Positions 57,042 to 64,000 of a stretch of 64,000 nucleotides of DNA are shown here, piece by piece (within the stretch, counting starts at the first letter, position 1; each line of letters begins with the position of its first letter). The notes under the pieces are model-generated. The model saw only the letters and a program-made list of their open reading frames with translations. It did not search any database and was not told the DNA's origin. Position numbers and translations under genes: made by a program. Source of the DNA: JANLTX01 sp049840835 (GTDB lineage: Bacteria > Armatimonadota > Armatimonadia > Armatimonadales > Armatimonadaceae); NCBI GenBank assembly GCA_049840835.1, contig JASGJG010000003.1:124001-188000 (forward strand), read 5' to 3'.

Positions 57042-59396
57042 ATGAAGACTCTTCCACTACGGGCGCAAATTTACATAGTTTGCATCTGGATTCTTGGCTG
57101 TGCCTCCCTGGGAATCAGTGCGTTGGCACAGGTCCATTTAGATCACTTCGACCTCTGGGAGTGGGTTCTTTTGCTACCCCTGTCAGCAATGCTGGGGCGG
57201 CAGAAGATTCATATTGCCGGTCGGCGAGGTGAGGGCGATGCCAGCACCATGACCCTCTCTTTCGTAGGGGTGATTGCCTGCTTACTCTGGATGGGACCGC
57301 TTGGGGGAACCTGTGCCGCGTTCATCGGGTGCTTGAGCGCCTGCCTGGCCCGGCGAGAACAGCCGCTGTATCAGGTTGCTTTCAATGTGTCTCTGAGCGT
57401 AATCGAGGCTGGTTGCTGCGCTCTGGCGTTTCATGGCATCAACGGAGACTTTTTCCACTTAGCGTTCCCACAGGCTCTCTTTGGTACCGTTGGTATCACT
57501 GCCGCGATGTTTCTCACCTCAGCACTCGGAGTTGGCATCGTGGTCGCCCTGGTAACCGGAAGGCCGCTCTGGCAGCAGGTGCGTGGTTTCTTCTGGGCCG
57601 CTCCCAGCTACCTGGCCGGGGCTTCGGTCTGTATGGTAGCGACTCTCCTCTTCCACTCAGGCACCAGTACGGTCTCTGTGGGTGGGCTGATCGTCTTTCT
57701 GGCCCCGGTTGTCTTCTTTGTCTATCAGGCATTCCGCATCTATGTCTCGCGCGAGGAAGAGAAGCGCCGTCGTATTGAGCAGCTTCAGGAGAGCCAGAAG
57801 AAGCTTTCCGAGCTGTACCTGGCCACGATTCGCAGCCTGGCGCTCGCTATCGATGCCAAAGATCAGTACACCCACCAGCACATTCTGCGCGTTCAGCGTT
57901 ACTCACTGGCGATTGCGCGTGAGCTCGGAATCGATGGTGACGAACTATTGGGCTTAGAGACTGGCGCGCTCCTGCACGATATTGGGAAGCTGGGCGTACC
58001 GGAGTACATTCTGCTCAAACCCGGCAAACTTACCCCTGATGAGTTCGCTCAGATAAAGAAGCACCCGGAGATAGGGGCAGCCATTCTGGACCCGGTACCC
58101 TTTCCCTGGCCTGTGCTTCCTGTGGTGAAGTATCACCATGAGAAATGGGATGGCACGGGGTATCCCGAGGGGTTGGCTGGAGAAGAGATTCCGCTCACGG
58201 CGCGCATTCTGGCTGTAGCCGATGTGTACGACGCCCTGACTTCGTCGCGATCCTACCGAAGCGCCTGGAGCCATGAGCGAGCCCTGACCGTGATTCGTGA
58301 GGGAGTTGGAACCCACTTCGATCCGGCGCTGGTAGACGCGTTTTTAAAAGTCATAGATGGTGTCGTGGAAGAGATGGCGACCGAAGGAATCGGGCCGCTC
58401 GCAAAGCCGCAGGGAACATCGTCGCCTCTTTCTCCAGAGGCAATGGCTGCTCGCGATATTCGGCGAACCTCCACCGACCTCTGGACCATGTACGAGATGT
58501 CTCAGACATTCACCGGCGTCTCTGGCGAAAAAGACACGCTAGAGAAGCTGGTTCGGAGGCTGGAAGAGATATTCCCCGGAGCCGCTTATGTCGTATTGCT
58601 AGCTGACCCTGAGGGGCGGTTAACCACTCGTACTGCAATGGGCTATAACCAGGAGTTCTTTGCACGAGCACAGGCAAACAAGGGCGGAAACTCCGTGAAG
58701 GCGCTGACCGAGAGCCAGAGCTATCGGGGGGACTACAACCTGGATGACCTGCTGGTACATGCAGCGTCGGCACCCTGGACCGAGCTCCGCTCTGCGCTCA
58801 TTGTGCCTCTGGTTTACGGAGAGAAGCATCTTGGTACTCTGAACCTCTATCATCCGCAAGAGAACGCGTTTTCAGAGGACGACGAGGAACTTATGGGGCG
58901 TATTGCCGCACGTGTCGCGCAAGCGCTTGCTAATGGAGAGCTCGAAGAGAACGCTATTGAGCGGACTTTAGAAGAAAACGTGCAGGAATACTGCCGACCA
59001 GGAATGTCTTTTGCTTTGGTTCGTATCGCTTTAGATGGTCTAGAGGGTATTGAATCTACTTTTGGACCAGAGCGAGCTGCTACGGCCCGTGAAGCAGCGC
59101 GCGCCGTGCTACGCAGTACGATTCGCGCTACCGATACCATCTTTCGGGGCGATGAGGGCGAACTTGTAGTACTCCTGCTGGGAGTTCGCAGTGAGGAAGC
59201 CCGACAGAGCGCCGAGCGTGTTGTCTCCCAACTGAATCTACTGGACCTCGGTCTACTGCCCTTAGGCGGTAAGCCCTTCCGGTTCGAGCTGCGGCTGGGC
59301 GTGGCCTCGTTCCCGCAGGATGGGGCAGATGCCTCTGCTCTGCTACAGATCGCTAGCCCGCCAGTTTCTATATCCCGTCTTCGGGAAGCCGCTTAA
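57042..59396 (+). CDS. Membrane HD-GYP phosphodiesterase with GAF and degenerate GGDEF domains
   Basis: The 784-residue protein has about seven N-terminal membrane helices (residues 8-240), a coiled-coil, and an HD-GYP domain (about 262-440) with His312-Asp313 (ALLHDIGKLG), HHEKWDGTGYPEGL and the ADVYDALTS motif. HD-GYP enzymes cleave cyclic di-GMP. A GAF-like domain (about 490-630) follows, then a GGDEF-like domain whose signature is FRGDEGELVV instead of GGDEF, and is probably inactive. It may sense a signal by the membrane part and lower cyclic di-GMP. The gene is preceded by AAAGAG about 8 bases before the ATG. Confidence 0.93.
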   Translation: MKTLPLRAQIYIVCIWILGCASLGISALAQVHLDHFDLWEWVLLLPLSAMLGRQKIHIAGRRGEGDASTMTLSFVGVIACLLWMGPLGGTCAAFIGCLSACLARREQPLYQVAFNVSLSVIEAGCCALAFHGINGDFFHLAFPQALFGTVGITAAMFLTSALGVGIVVALVTGRPLWQQVRGFFWAAPSYLAGASVCMVATLLFHSGTSTVSVGGLIVFLAPVVFFVYQAFRIYVSREEEKRRRIEQLQESQKKLSELYLATIRSLALAIDAKDQYTHQHILRVQRYSLAIARELGIDGDELLGLETGALLHDIGKLGVPEYILLKPGKLTPDEFAQIKKHPEIGAAILDPVPFPWPVLPVVKYHHEKWDGTGYPEGLAGEEIPLTARILAVADVYDALTSSRSYRSAWSHERALTVIREGVGTHFDPALVDAFLKVIDGVVEEMATEGIGPLAKPQGTSSPLSPEAMAARDIRRTSTDLWTMYEMSQTFTGVSGEKDTLEKLVRRLEEIFPGAAYVVLLADPEGRLTTRTAMGYNQEFFARAQANKGGNSVKALTESQSYRGDYNLDDLLVHAASAPWTELRSALIVPLVYGEKHLGTLNLYHPQENAFSEDDEELMGRIAARVAQALANGELEENAIERTLEENVQEYCRPGMSFALVRIALDGLEGIESTFGPERAATAREAARAVLRSTIRATDTIFRGDEGELVVLLLGVRSEEARQSAERVVSQLNLLDLGLLPLGGKPFRFELRLGVASFPQDGADASALLQIASPPVSISRLREAA

Positions 59397-59405
59397 ACTG
59401 GTATC

Positions 59406-60557
59406 ATGCCAGGCATGGTGCAGACAGGTTTGGAGCGGCTGGTCGAAGCGGATGGAGGCGAGTTAAAAGGCCGCAAAGTCGGTCTGATAACCAACCCTAC
59501 GGGTATTCTTGCAGACGGTACCTCGGGCATCGAAGCCCTACGTGGCGTGGGCGTGAAGCTGGGCGCTCTCTTCGGGCCGGAGCATGGAGTCCGCGGCGAT
59601 GTACCTGCCGGGAAGTACATTCCCAACTACACCGATGCGAAGACTGGTCTAACCGCCTACTCCCTCTACGGTAAGACTCGCCAACCCACCGCCGCTATGC
59701 TACGCGGCTTAGATGCCCTGGCGTTTGACCTGCAAGATATCGGAGCGCGTAGCTACACCTATCTCTCCAGCCTGGGCGAGGTTCTGAAAGCTTCGGCCAT
59801 CCATAAAATCCCCGTTTTCGTGTTAGATCGGCCCAATCCATGCGGTGGTGTGCGGGTAGAAGGTGGTCCCACCCGCGCGGGCTTTACCAGCTTTATCAGC
59901 AAGTACCCCACAGCCTATTTGCATGGCCTGACTCTGGGCGAAGCGGCGCGCCTGATGGTCGGTGAGGGTTGGGTGGGTAAAGCCGAACTCACTGTGATTT
60001 CCTGCGCTAACCTGACCCGAACCATGGTCTGGCCAGACTTTGAGCGCCCACGCTGGGTACCGACATCGCCAAATGTACCGAAGTGGGAGACAGCGCTGCT
60101 CTATGCCGCCACCGGCATCATTGGCGAGCTGCCCAGTGTCTCTATTGGAATCGGAGTGCCCGGTAGCCAGTTCGCGCTCTGTGGCGCGCCAGGTATAGAC
60201 GGTCAGAAGCTAGCAGCACAGCTCTCCACCATACCGAACTGGAAGTTCACCCCGGAAAGCTGGACTCCGGCAAAAGGCGTGCATGCCGGGAAGCGCTGCA
60301 CCGGGGTTCGCCTGACCATGACCGACCCACAGAAGGCTGTGCTCTGCCGCCTGAACTTTGCGCTGCTGGCGGCTCTAAGAAACCTGCCCCACTTCAGTTC
60401 CGGCGAAGAGACCCGAATGTTTGATCTCTCCTGCGGTACTGATGCCGTGCGCCGCGCCTATCAGAAAGGTGCTTCTGAGGCAGACCTGTGGGCTGAGTTC
60501 CAACGTGGGGTAGATGGCTTCGCTAAGAAGCGCCAGAAGTACCTGCTCGATTCTTGA
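59406..60557 (+). CDS. DUF1343 / NamZ-like exo-N-acetylmuramidase family protein
   Basis: The 383-residue protein matches DUF1343 (NamZ): VGLITNPTGILADGTSGIEAL, LFGPEHGVRGDVPAGKY, LDALAFDLQDIGARSYTYLSSL and DRPNPCGG. NamZ cleaves the non-reducing MurNAc from peptidoglycan fragments. No signal peptide is visible, so it should be cytoplasmic and may work in peptidoglycan recycling. TAAACT is 6 bases before the ATG without a ribosome binding site. Its 3' end overlaps the convergent araH-type gene by 35 bases. Confidence 0.9.
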   Translation: MPGMVQTGLERLVEADGGELKGRKVGLITNPTGILADGTSGIEALRGVGVKLGALFGPEHGVRGDVPAGKYIPNYTDAKTGLTAYSLYGKTRQPTAAMLRGLDALAFDLQDIGARSYTYLSSLGEVLKASAIHKIPVFVLDRPNPCGGVRVEGGPTRAGFTSFISKYPTAYLHGLTLGEAARLMVGEGWVGKAELTVISCANLTRTMVWPDFERPRWVPTSPNVPKWETALLYAATGIIGELPSVSIGIGVPGSQFALCGAPGIDGQKLAAQLSTIPNWKFTPESWTPAKGVHAGKRCTGVRLTMTDPQKAVLCRLNFALLAALRNLPHFSSGEETRMFDLSCGTDAVRRAYQKGASEADLWAEFQRGVDGFAKKRQKYLLDS

Positions 60558-61464
60558 GCTTATCTAAGAGCACGGCGGCCAGCAGAATCGCACCACTGGC
60601 GACCATCTGCCAGAATGTGGGGACGTTCTTAAGATCCATGGCGTTCTTCACCATACCCATGATGAAGACACCGGCAATCATGCCTGGCAGGCTACCCACG
60701 CCACCTGTGAGCGAGACGCCACCCAGCACGCACCCGGAAATCACGGCTAGCTCCAGACCTTCCCCGGAGCGGGGTGTGCCGCTGCTCACGCGGCTGGCCA
60801 GGAGCACTCCAGCGAATGCCGCCGCGATTCCCTGAAGGGTAAAGAGCAGTATCTTGGTGCCTGATACGTTGATACCTGCCAGACGAGCCGCCTGCTGGTT
60901 CCCACCAATAGCCAGGGTATTGCGCCCGAAGATGGTCTTACTGAGCAGCAGGCCAAACGTGATAAAGAACAGCAGCATGAACATCACTGGGGACTGCAGG
61001 ATGCCCAGCTTGAACTGCCCCAGCGACGTAAATCCGGCATCACTGATACCGATAGAGCCACCATCACAGATGAGATAGGCCAGTCCCCGTACAATCTGCA
61101 TGGTGGCCAGTGTGGTAATCAGGGCATTGATACCCAGCCGCGCAATCACGAATCCGTTTATTGCCCCGATAGTGGCTCCAGCCAGCAAAGGTAGGATAAT
61201 CGCTACGGCGGCGCTCTGTCCTTTCTGGAGAAGCAGCGCTGCCATGACCCCCGCCAGCGCCACCGTAGATCCCACCGAGAGGTCGAAATCACCTGCCGCC
61301 AGGCAGAACAGCATGGTGCACGCCACAATGCCCACCGTACTGACAGCCACCAGTACATCGGCTAAGTTTCCTGCCGCAACAAACCCCGGCACCGAGATGG
61401 CGAACAGCGCGAAACACGCCAGCGCCACCAGTACCATGCCGCCTTTTTCCCAGAGCACTTTCAT
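60523..61464 (-). CDS. araH: L-arabinose ABC transporter permease
   Basis: The 313-residue protein has about eight to ten membrane helices and the RbsC/AraH layout; the motif TMLFCLAAGDFDLSVGSTVALAGV is like the AraH-type ...AxGDFDLSV... and differs from RbsC GGIDLSV. It forms the channel for L-arabinose or a related sugar with the AraG-like ATPase. It is the last gene of the AraFGH-like operon, with its start overlapping the upstream stop by 4 bases. The 3' end overlaps the convergent NamZ gene. Confidence 0.85.
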   Translation of the reverse strand: MKVLWEKGGMVLVALACFALFAISVPGFVAAGNLADVLVAVSTVGIVACTMLFCLAAGDFDLSVGSTVALAGVMAALLLQKGQSAAVAIILPLLAGATIGAINGFVIARLGINALITTLATMQIVRGLAYLICDGGSIGISDAGFTSLGQFKLGILQSPVMFMLLFFITFGLLLSKTIFGRNTLAIGGNQQAARLAGINVSGTKILLFTLQGIAAAFAGVLLASRVSSGTPRSGEGLELAVISGCVLGGVSLTGGVGSLPGMIAGVFIMGMVKNAMDLKNVPTFWQMVASGAILLAAVLLDKLKNRAGTSGAS

Positions 61465-62891
61465 TCGTCAGACGCCTCGGGAGTCGGGGAGTTTGCCGAG
61501 GTGGTAGGTAGGGCGAGTTCTAAGCATCTCTCGGGGGTGGCTTCGTCACGGAGCAGGTCCGCGACTATGTTTCCTTCGCGCATAACTAAGATACGGTCAC
61601 AGATGCCCAGAACTTCGGGAAGCTCAGAGCTGGCGAGCAAAACGGCCATACCGTTCTCTGCCTGGTTGTAGAGAATCTCGTAGATCTCCCGCTTGGCGCC
61701 AATATCGATACCGCGCGTGGGCTCATCTAAGAGCAGCACATGCACATTCTCGCTTAGCCAGCGCCCCAGAATCGCTTTCTGCTGGTTGCCGCCGGAGAGG
61801 AGGCCAATTGGCTGTGCTGCTGTGGGAGTCTTGATTGCCAGAGACGAGATTTGCTCCTGAGCGTTCTTCGCTTCCCTGGCATCATCGCACCAGAAGCCCA
61901 GCTTGGAGAAATGCCGCCGCGCCGAGATATTGATGTTCTCCGCCACGGAGCGAACCGCCACGATACCGTCCTTCTTACGGTCCTCCGGGCAGAGGCAGAT
62001 GCCTTTGCGGATAGATGCCTGCGGATTGCCGTAGATAGCTTCCAGTAGCTCGGTGCGCCCTGCACCTACCAGCCCAAACAGTCCCACTATCTCACCCTTG
62101 TGAACCGTGACTCCGTGAGTTTGAAGCGCTATCTCACCAATGGGGTGGGGGCGCCAGCCCCAGATGTCGGTCAGCTCGCGGCCCACCATGCTCTTCACCA
62201 GTCGGCCTGGGTCGGTCGTAGTCAGGTCTTCTGTGGTCTCTACATGCTTGCCGTCGCGCAGGACTGTGGCGGCATCGCAGATGGCGAAGATTTCATCCAT
62301 GCGGTGACTGACATAGAGAATTGCTCGCCCCTGCGCCTTTAGCTCCTGAATCAGAGAGAATAGGGTTTCGACCTCACGCTTGGAGAGGCTGGAGGTTGGT
62401 TCATCGAATGCGATGACCTGTGCATTTCGCGAGAGCGCCTTGGCGATTTCCACCATCTGCCGCTGCGCCAGAGAGAGATTTCCCAGGCGGGTAGCGGGGG
62501 AGATATCCAGCCCCACCTGCGCCAGCGCTTTGGCTGTAGCCTCGTGGAGCGTTTTACTGTTCACCCAGCCCGGCTGACTGGTAGGCAGGTGCCCCAGGAA
62601 GATGTTTTCGGCCACGGAAAGCTCCGGTAGCAGGTTCAGTTCCTGATAGATAACCGCCACCCCAGCTTTCAGGGCATCCTGAGGATGCGAGAACCGAACC
62701 GGCTGCCCGCTTAGATAAAGCTGTCCGCTATCCGGCTGGTATGCCCCGGAGAGAATCTTGAGCAGAGTCGATTTCCCCGCGCCGTTCTCTCCCAGCAGGG
62801 CATGAATGGACCCACCGGCAACGGAGAACGAAACGGCATCCAGCGCCCGCACCCCAGGAAACGCTTTGGAGACCTCCGCGAACCGAATCAC
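61461..62891 (-). CDS. araG: L-arabinose ABC transporter ATP-binding protein
   Basis: The protein has two ABC cassettes in 476 residues: Walker A GENGAGKST near 33, signature LSLAQRQMVEIAKAL, Walker B VIAFDEPTSSL; in the second, GLVGAGRTE, LLSGGNQQKAILGRW and LLLDEPTRGIDIGAK. This is the tandem sugar ABC ATPase type (RbsA/AraG). It energises uptake through the permease downstream, and it overlaps both neighbours by 4 bases. Confidence 0.9.
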   Translation of the reverse strand: MIRFAEVSKAFPGVRALDAVSFSVAGGSIHALLGENGAGKSTLLKILSGAYQPDSGQLYLSGQPVRFSHPQDALKAGVAVIYQELNLLPELSVAENIFLGHLPTSQPGWVNSKTLHEATAKALAQVGLDISPATRLGNLSLAQRQMVEIAKALSRNAQVIAFDEPTSSLSKREVETLFSLIQELKAQGRAILYVSHRMDEIFAICDAATVLRDGKHVETTEDLTTTDPGRLVKSMVGRELTDIWGWRPHPIGEIALQTHGVTVHKGEIVGLFGLVGAGRTELLEAIYGNPQASIRKGICLCPEDRKKDGIVAVRSVAENINISARRHFSKLGFWCDDAREAKNAQEQISSLAIKTPTAAQPIGLLSGGNQQKAILGRWLSENVHVLLLDEPTRGIDIGAKREIYEILYNQAENGMAVLLASSELPEVLGICDRILVMREGNIVADLLRDEATPERCLELALPTTSANSPTPEASDE

Positions 62892-63919
62892 TCGATGCCT
62901 TCTTCTTTGAGCTTCTCTTTGTAATTCGTCCGGTCGATGAGGACACCCTTGGTAAAGGTCTCTTTGGGCGGTTCTTTACCGTCTTTAATCCACTGATACA
63001 TCATCTCTGCGGTGGAGTAACCGTGGGTCTTGGCGGAGAGCAGCACCGAGGCGAACATGCCTGTGGGCTTGGCCTTTGCGAAGTCATCTTTGGCGGTGGT
63101 GCCGTTGATACCGATGCCGATGACGTTTTCCGCCAGGATGTTCTTCTGCTCCGAGGCGCGTACGAAACCTAACACACCGTCGTCGTTGGAGCTGAATGCG
63201 ACCCACTTCTTAATGTCCGTATGCTGGGCCAGAATCGTATTCGCGGCATCTACAGCGGCAGGAATATCCTGTGGTTTCTTCCAGGGGTTCTTAAACAGGT
63301 TCTTCTCTAAGAAGCCATTTTTCAGCAAAACCTCCGTGGCGCCATCGGTGCGCTCTTTACAGGTTTCGATTTCATCGACAGTCAGCGCGGCGATGCCTAC
63401 TTCGGCAGGATTCCAGCCGCGCTTCTTCGCTTCGTCGGCGATTGCCTGGCCCACCATCTTACCGATTTCCGTGGCCGAGATACCCAGATAGTGCACCTCG
63501 GTCATGGGCTTGCCAGTGGCATCTAAGAGCCGGTCATCTACCGTGAACAGCTTCAGGTTCTTCTCTTTACACTTGGCGACAACTGTGGGGCCAAGTTTGG
63601 TATCCGGGGTGCAGAGCACGACCCCTTTGGCTCCTTGATTGGCAAGGTTGCTCAGAGTGCGATCCAGCTCCTCAGCATCTGTGGCGGGTAGCTTCACTAG
63701 CTCGAAGCCGTACTTATCAGCGGCTTGCTGGGCGAACTTCCACTCGGTCTGGAACCAGGGCTCGCTGGCCGACTTCACCACGAATCCGATTTTAAGCTTG
63801 TCGCCTCCGCCACCAGCACCCGTTGCCGACCCGGTAGCCGGAGTGGAGTTCGGGGTAGAGCTGGGGCAGCCCGCCAGAAGGGGAAGAGCCAGAAAACACA
63901 GGAAACCGCGACGACGCAT
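62888..63919 (-). CDS. araF: L-arabinose-type ABC sugar-binding lipoprotein
   Basis: The start at 63919 (GAGG 7 bases upstream) gives 343 residues; the frame runs further to 63985. A lipoprotein signal (RGFLCFLALPLLAGC) is followed by a Gly/Ser/Thr linker and a type-1 periplasmic-binding fold: KIGFVVKSASEPWFQTEWKFAQQA, then GFELVKLPATDAEELDRTL. It resembles the AraF/arabinose-binding protein more than RbsB by FxxKxxxEPWFxxEWxFA. It collects the sugar for araGH. Confidence 0.85.
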   Translation of the reverse strand: MRRRGFLCFLALPLLAGCPSSTPNSTPATGSATGAGGGGDKLKIGFVVKSASEPWFQTEWKFAQQAADKYGFELVKLPATDAEELDRTLSNLANQGAKGVVLCTPDTKLGPTVVAKCKEKNLKLFTVDDRLLDATGKPMTEVHYLGISATEIGKMVGQAIADEAKKRGWNPAEVGIAALTVDEIETCKERTDGATEVLLKNGFLEKNLFKNPWKKPQDIPAAVDAANTILAQHTDIKKWVAFSSNDDGVLGFVRASEQKNILAENVIGIGINGTTAKDDFAKAKPTGMFASVLLSAKTHGYSTAEMMYQWIKDGKEPPKETFTKGVLIDRTNYKEKLKEEGIE

Positions 63920-64000
63920 AGATGAACCTCGCCGCAGCATTAAACGATTGCTAACGAAATTCCTGCCAGAGTTCCTGAGAACCACCGCTTTAGAGGAGTG
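63920..64000. other. Window end, upstream of araF, nothing identified
   Basis: The last 81 bases lie upstream of the sugar-binding protein and hold no recognisable gene. They should contain the araFGH promoter or its 5' part, but no clear -35/-10 pair is seen in the minus direction. Confidence 0.4.

Overview
The window looks like chromosomal DNA of a member of the Armatimonadota. The best evidence is the pseudopilin-like gene at 18613-19365: its N-terminus FTLIELLVVIAIIAILAAIL followed by FPVFAQARDKARQT, and its C-terminal H-X9-DG motif, are typical of that phylum. DUF1552, GH172 (DUF2961), NamZ-type DUF1343, HAF-repeat and PQQ-propeller proteins fit the same lineage. Composition is moderately GC-rich and even, apart from one very AT-rich patch at about 6590-6760. 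No tRNA, rRNA, CRISPR array or insertion sequence with a transposase was seen.

Region A (1-11640) is the most unusual. Two overlapping minus-strand genes encode a BTAD-type regulator fused to an AAA-like ATPase (2734-4593) and a membrane-anchored AAA-like ATPase with a WD40 propeller (1-2734, cut by the window edge). They diverge from a self-processing type subtilisin (4849-6048) and a 76-residue peptide gene (6210-6440) that has its own dyad and a strong ribosome binding site. After the AT-rich gap come a probably frameshifted secreted/barrel-like protein (6835-8908), a DUF4397 lipoprotein and a DyP peroxidase. I read the first four genes as a candidate sensor-controlled protease/peptide system; this is inference.

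Region B (11710-15570) holds a nucleoside-diphosphate-sugar-type reductase and, on the plus strand, a tight operon: zinc-ribbon membrane peptide, a protein made of five tandem HTH units, a PHP-type histidinol phosphatase and a TerC membrane protein, ending at a perfect bidirectional terminator. Region C (15573-23660) is a metal/thiol block (double redoxin, DsbD-N domain, His-rich PepSY protein, pseudopilin, Cys-rich secreted protein, YHS/TRASH protein), then a SpoU methyltransferase and an OmpR/HK two-component pair. Region D (23688-28289) is tetrapyrrole metabolism: precorrin-2 dehydrogenase, TspO, HemA and a HemX/CcsA-type protein, followed by an acyltransferase-3.

Region E (28449-34824) is a five-gene minus-strand operon: an uncharacterised 474-residue protein, a TPR-like protein, and an oligopeptide-type binding protein with two permeases but no ATPases. 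Region F (34948-46414) mixes a frameshifted GNAT gene, a stand-alone PolX-like HhH protein, a caspase-like peptidase, a PQQ-propeller/zinc-ribbon protein, a nucleotidyltransferase, a UvrA-family ATPase, a PhyH oxygenase, an orphan Imm22-like protein and a frameshifted GH172 enzyme. Region G (46419-57000) has a methyltransferase, a broken ABC-2-like membrane protein with its small winged-helix regulator, a Wzm/Wzt-type exporter, a DUF885 peptidase, PhzF, a HAF-repeat protein and DUF1552. Region H (57042-64000) has an HD-GYP protein, NamZ and the araFGH L-arabinose importer.

Three kinds of palindromic, MITE-like repeat sit between genes (28295-28446; 35418-35657 with 50861-51109; 40537-40715). 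Four genes carry apparent single-base frameshifts, so either the assembly has uncorrected indels or several genes are decaying. Several genes have a TANNNT box 6-7 bases before a start codon with no good Shine-Dalgarno sequence, which suggests leaderless transcripts.
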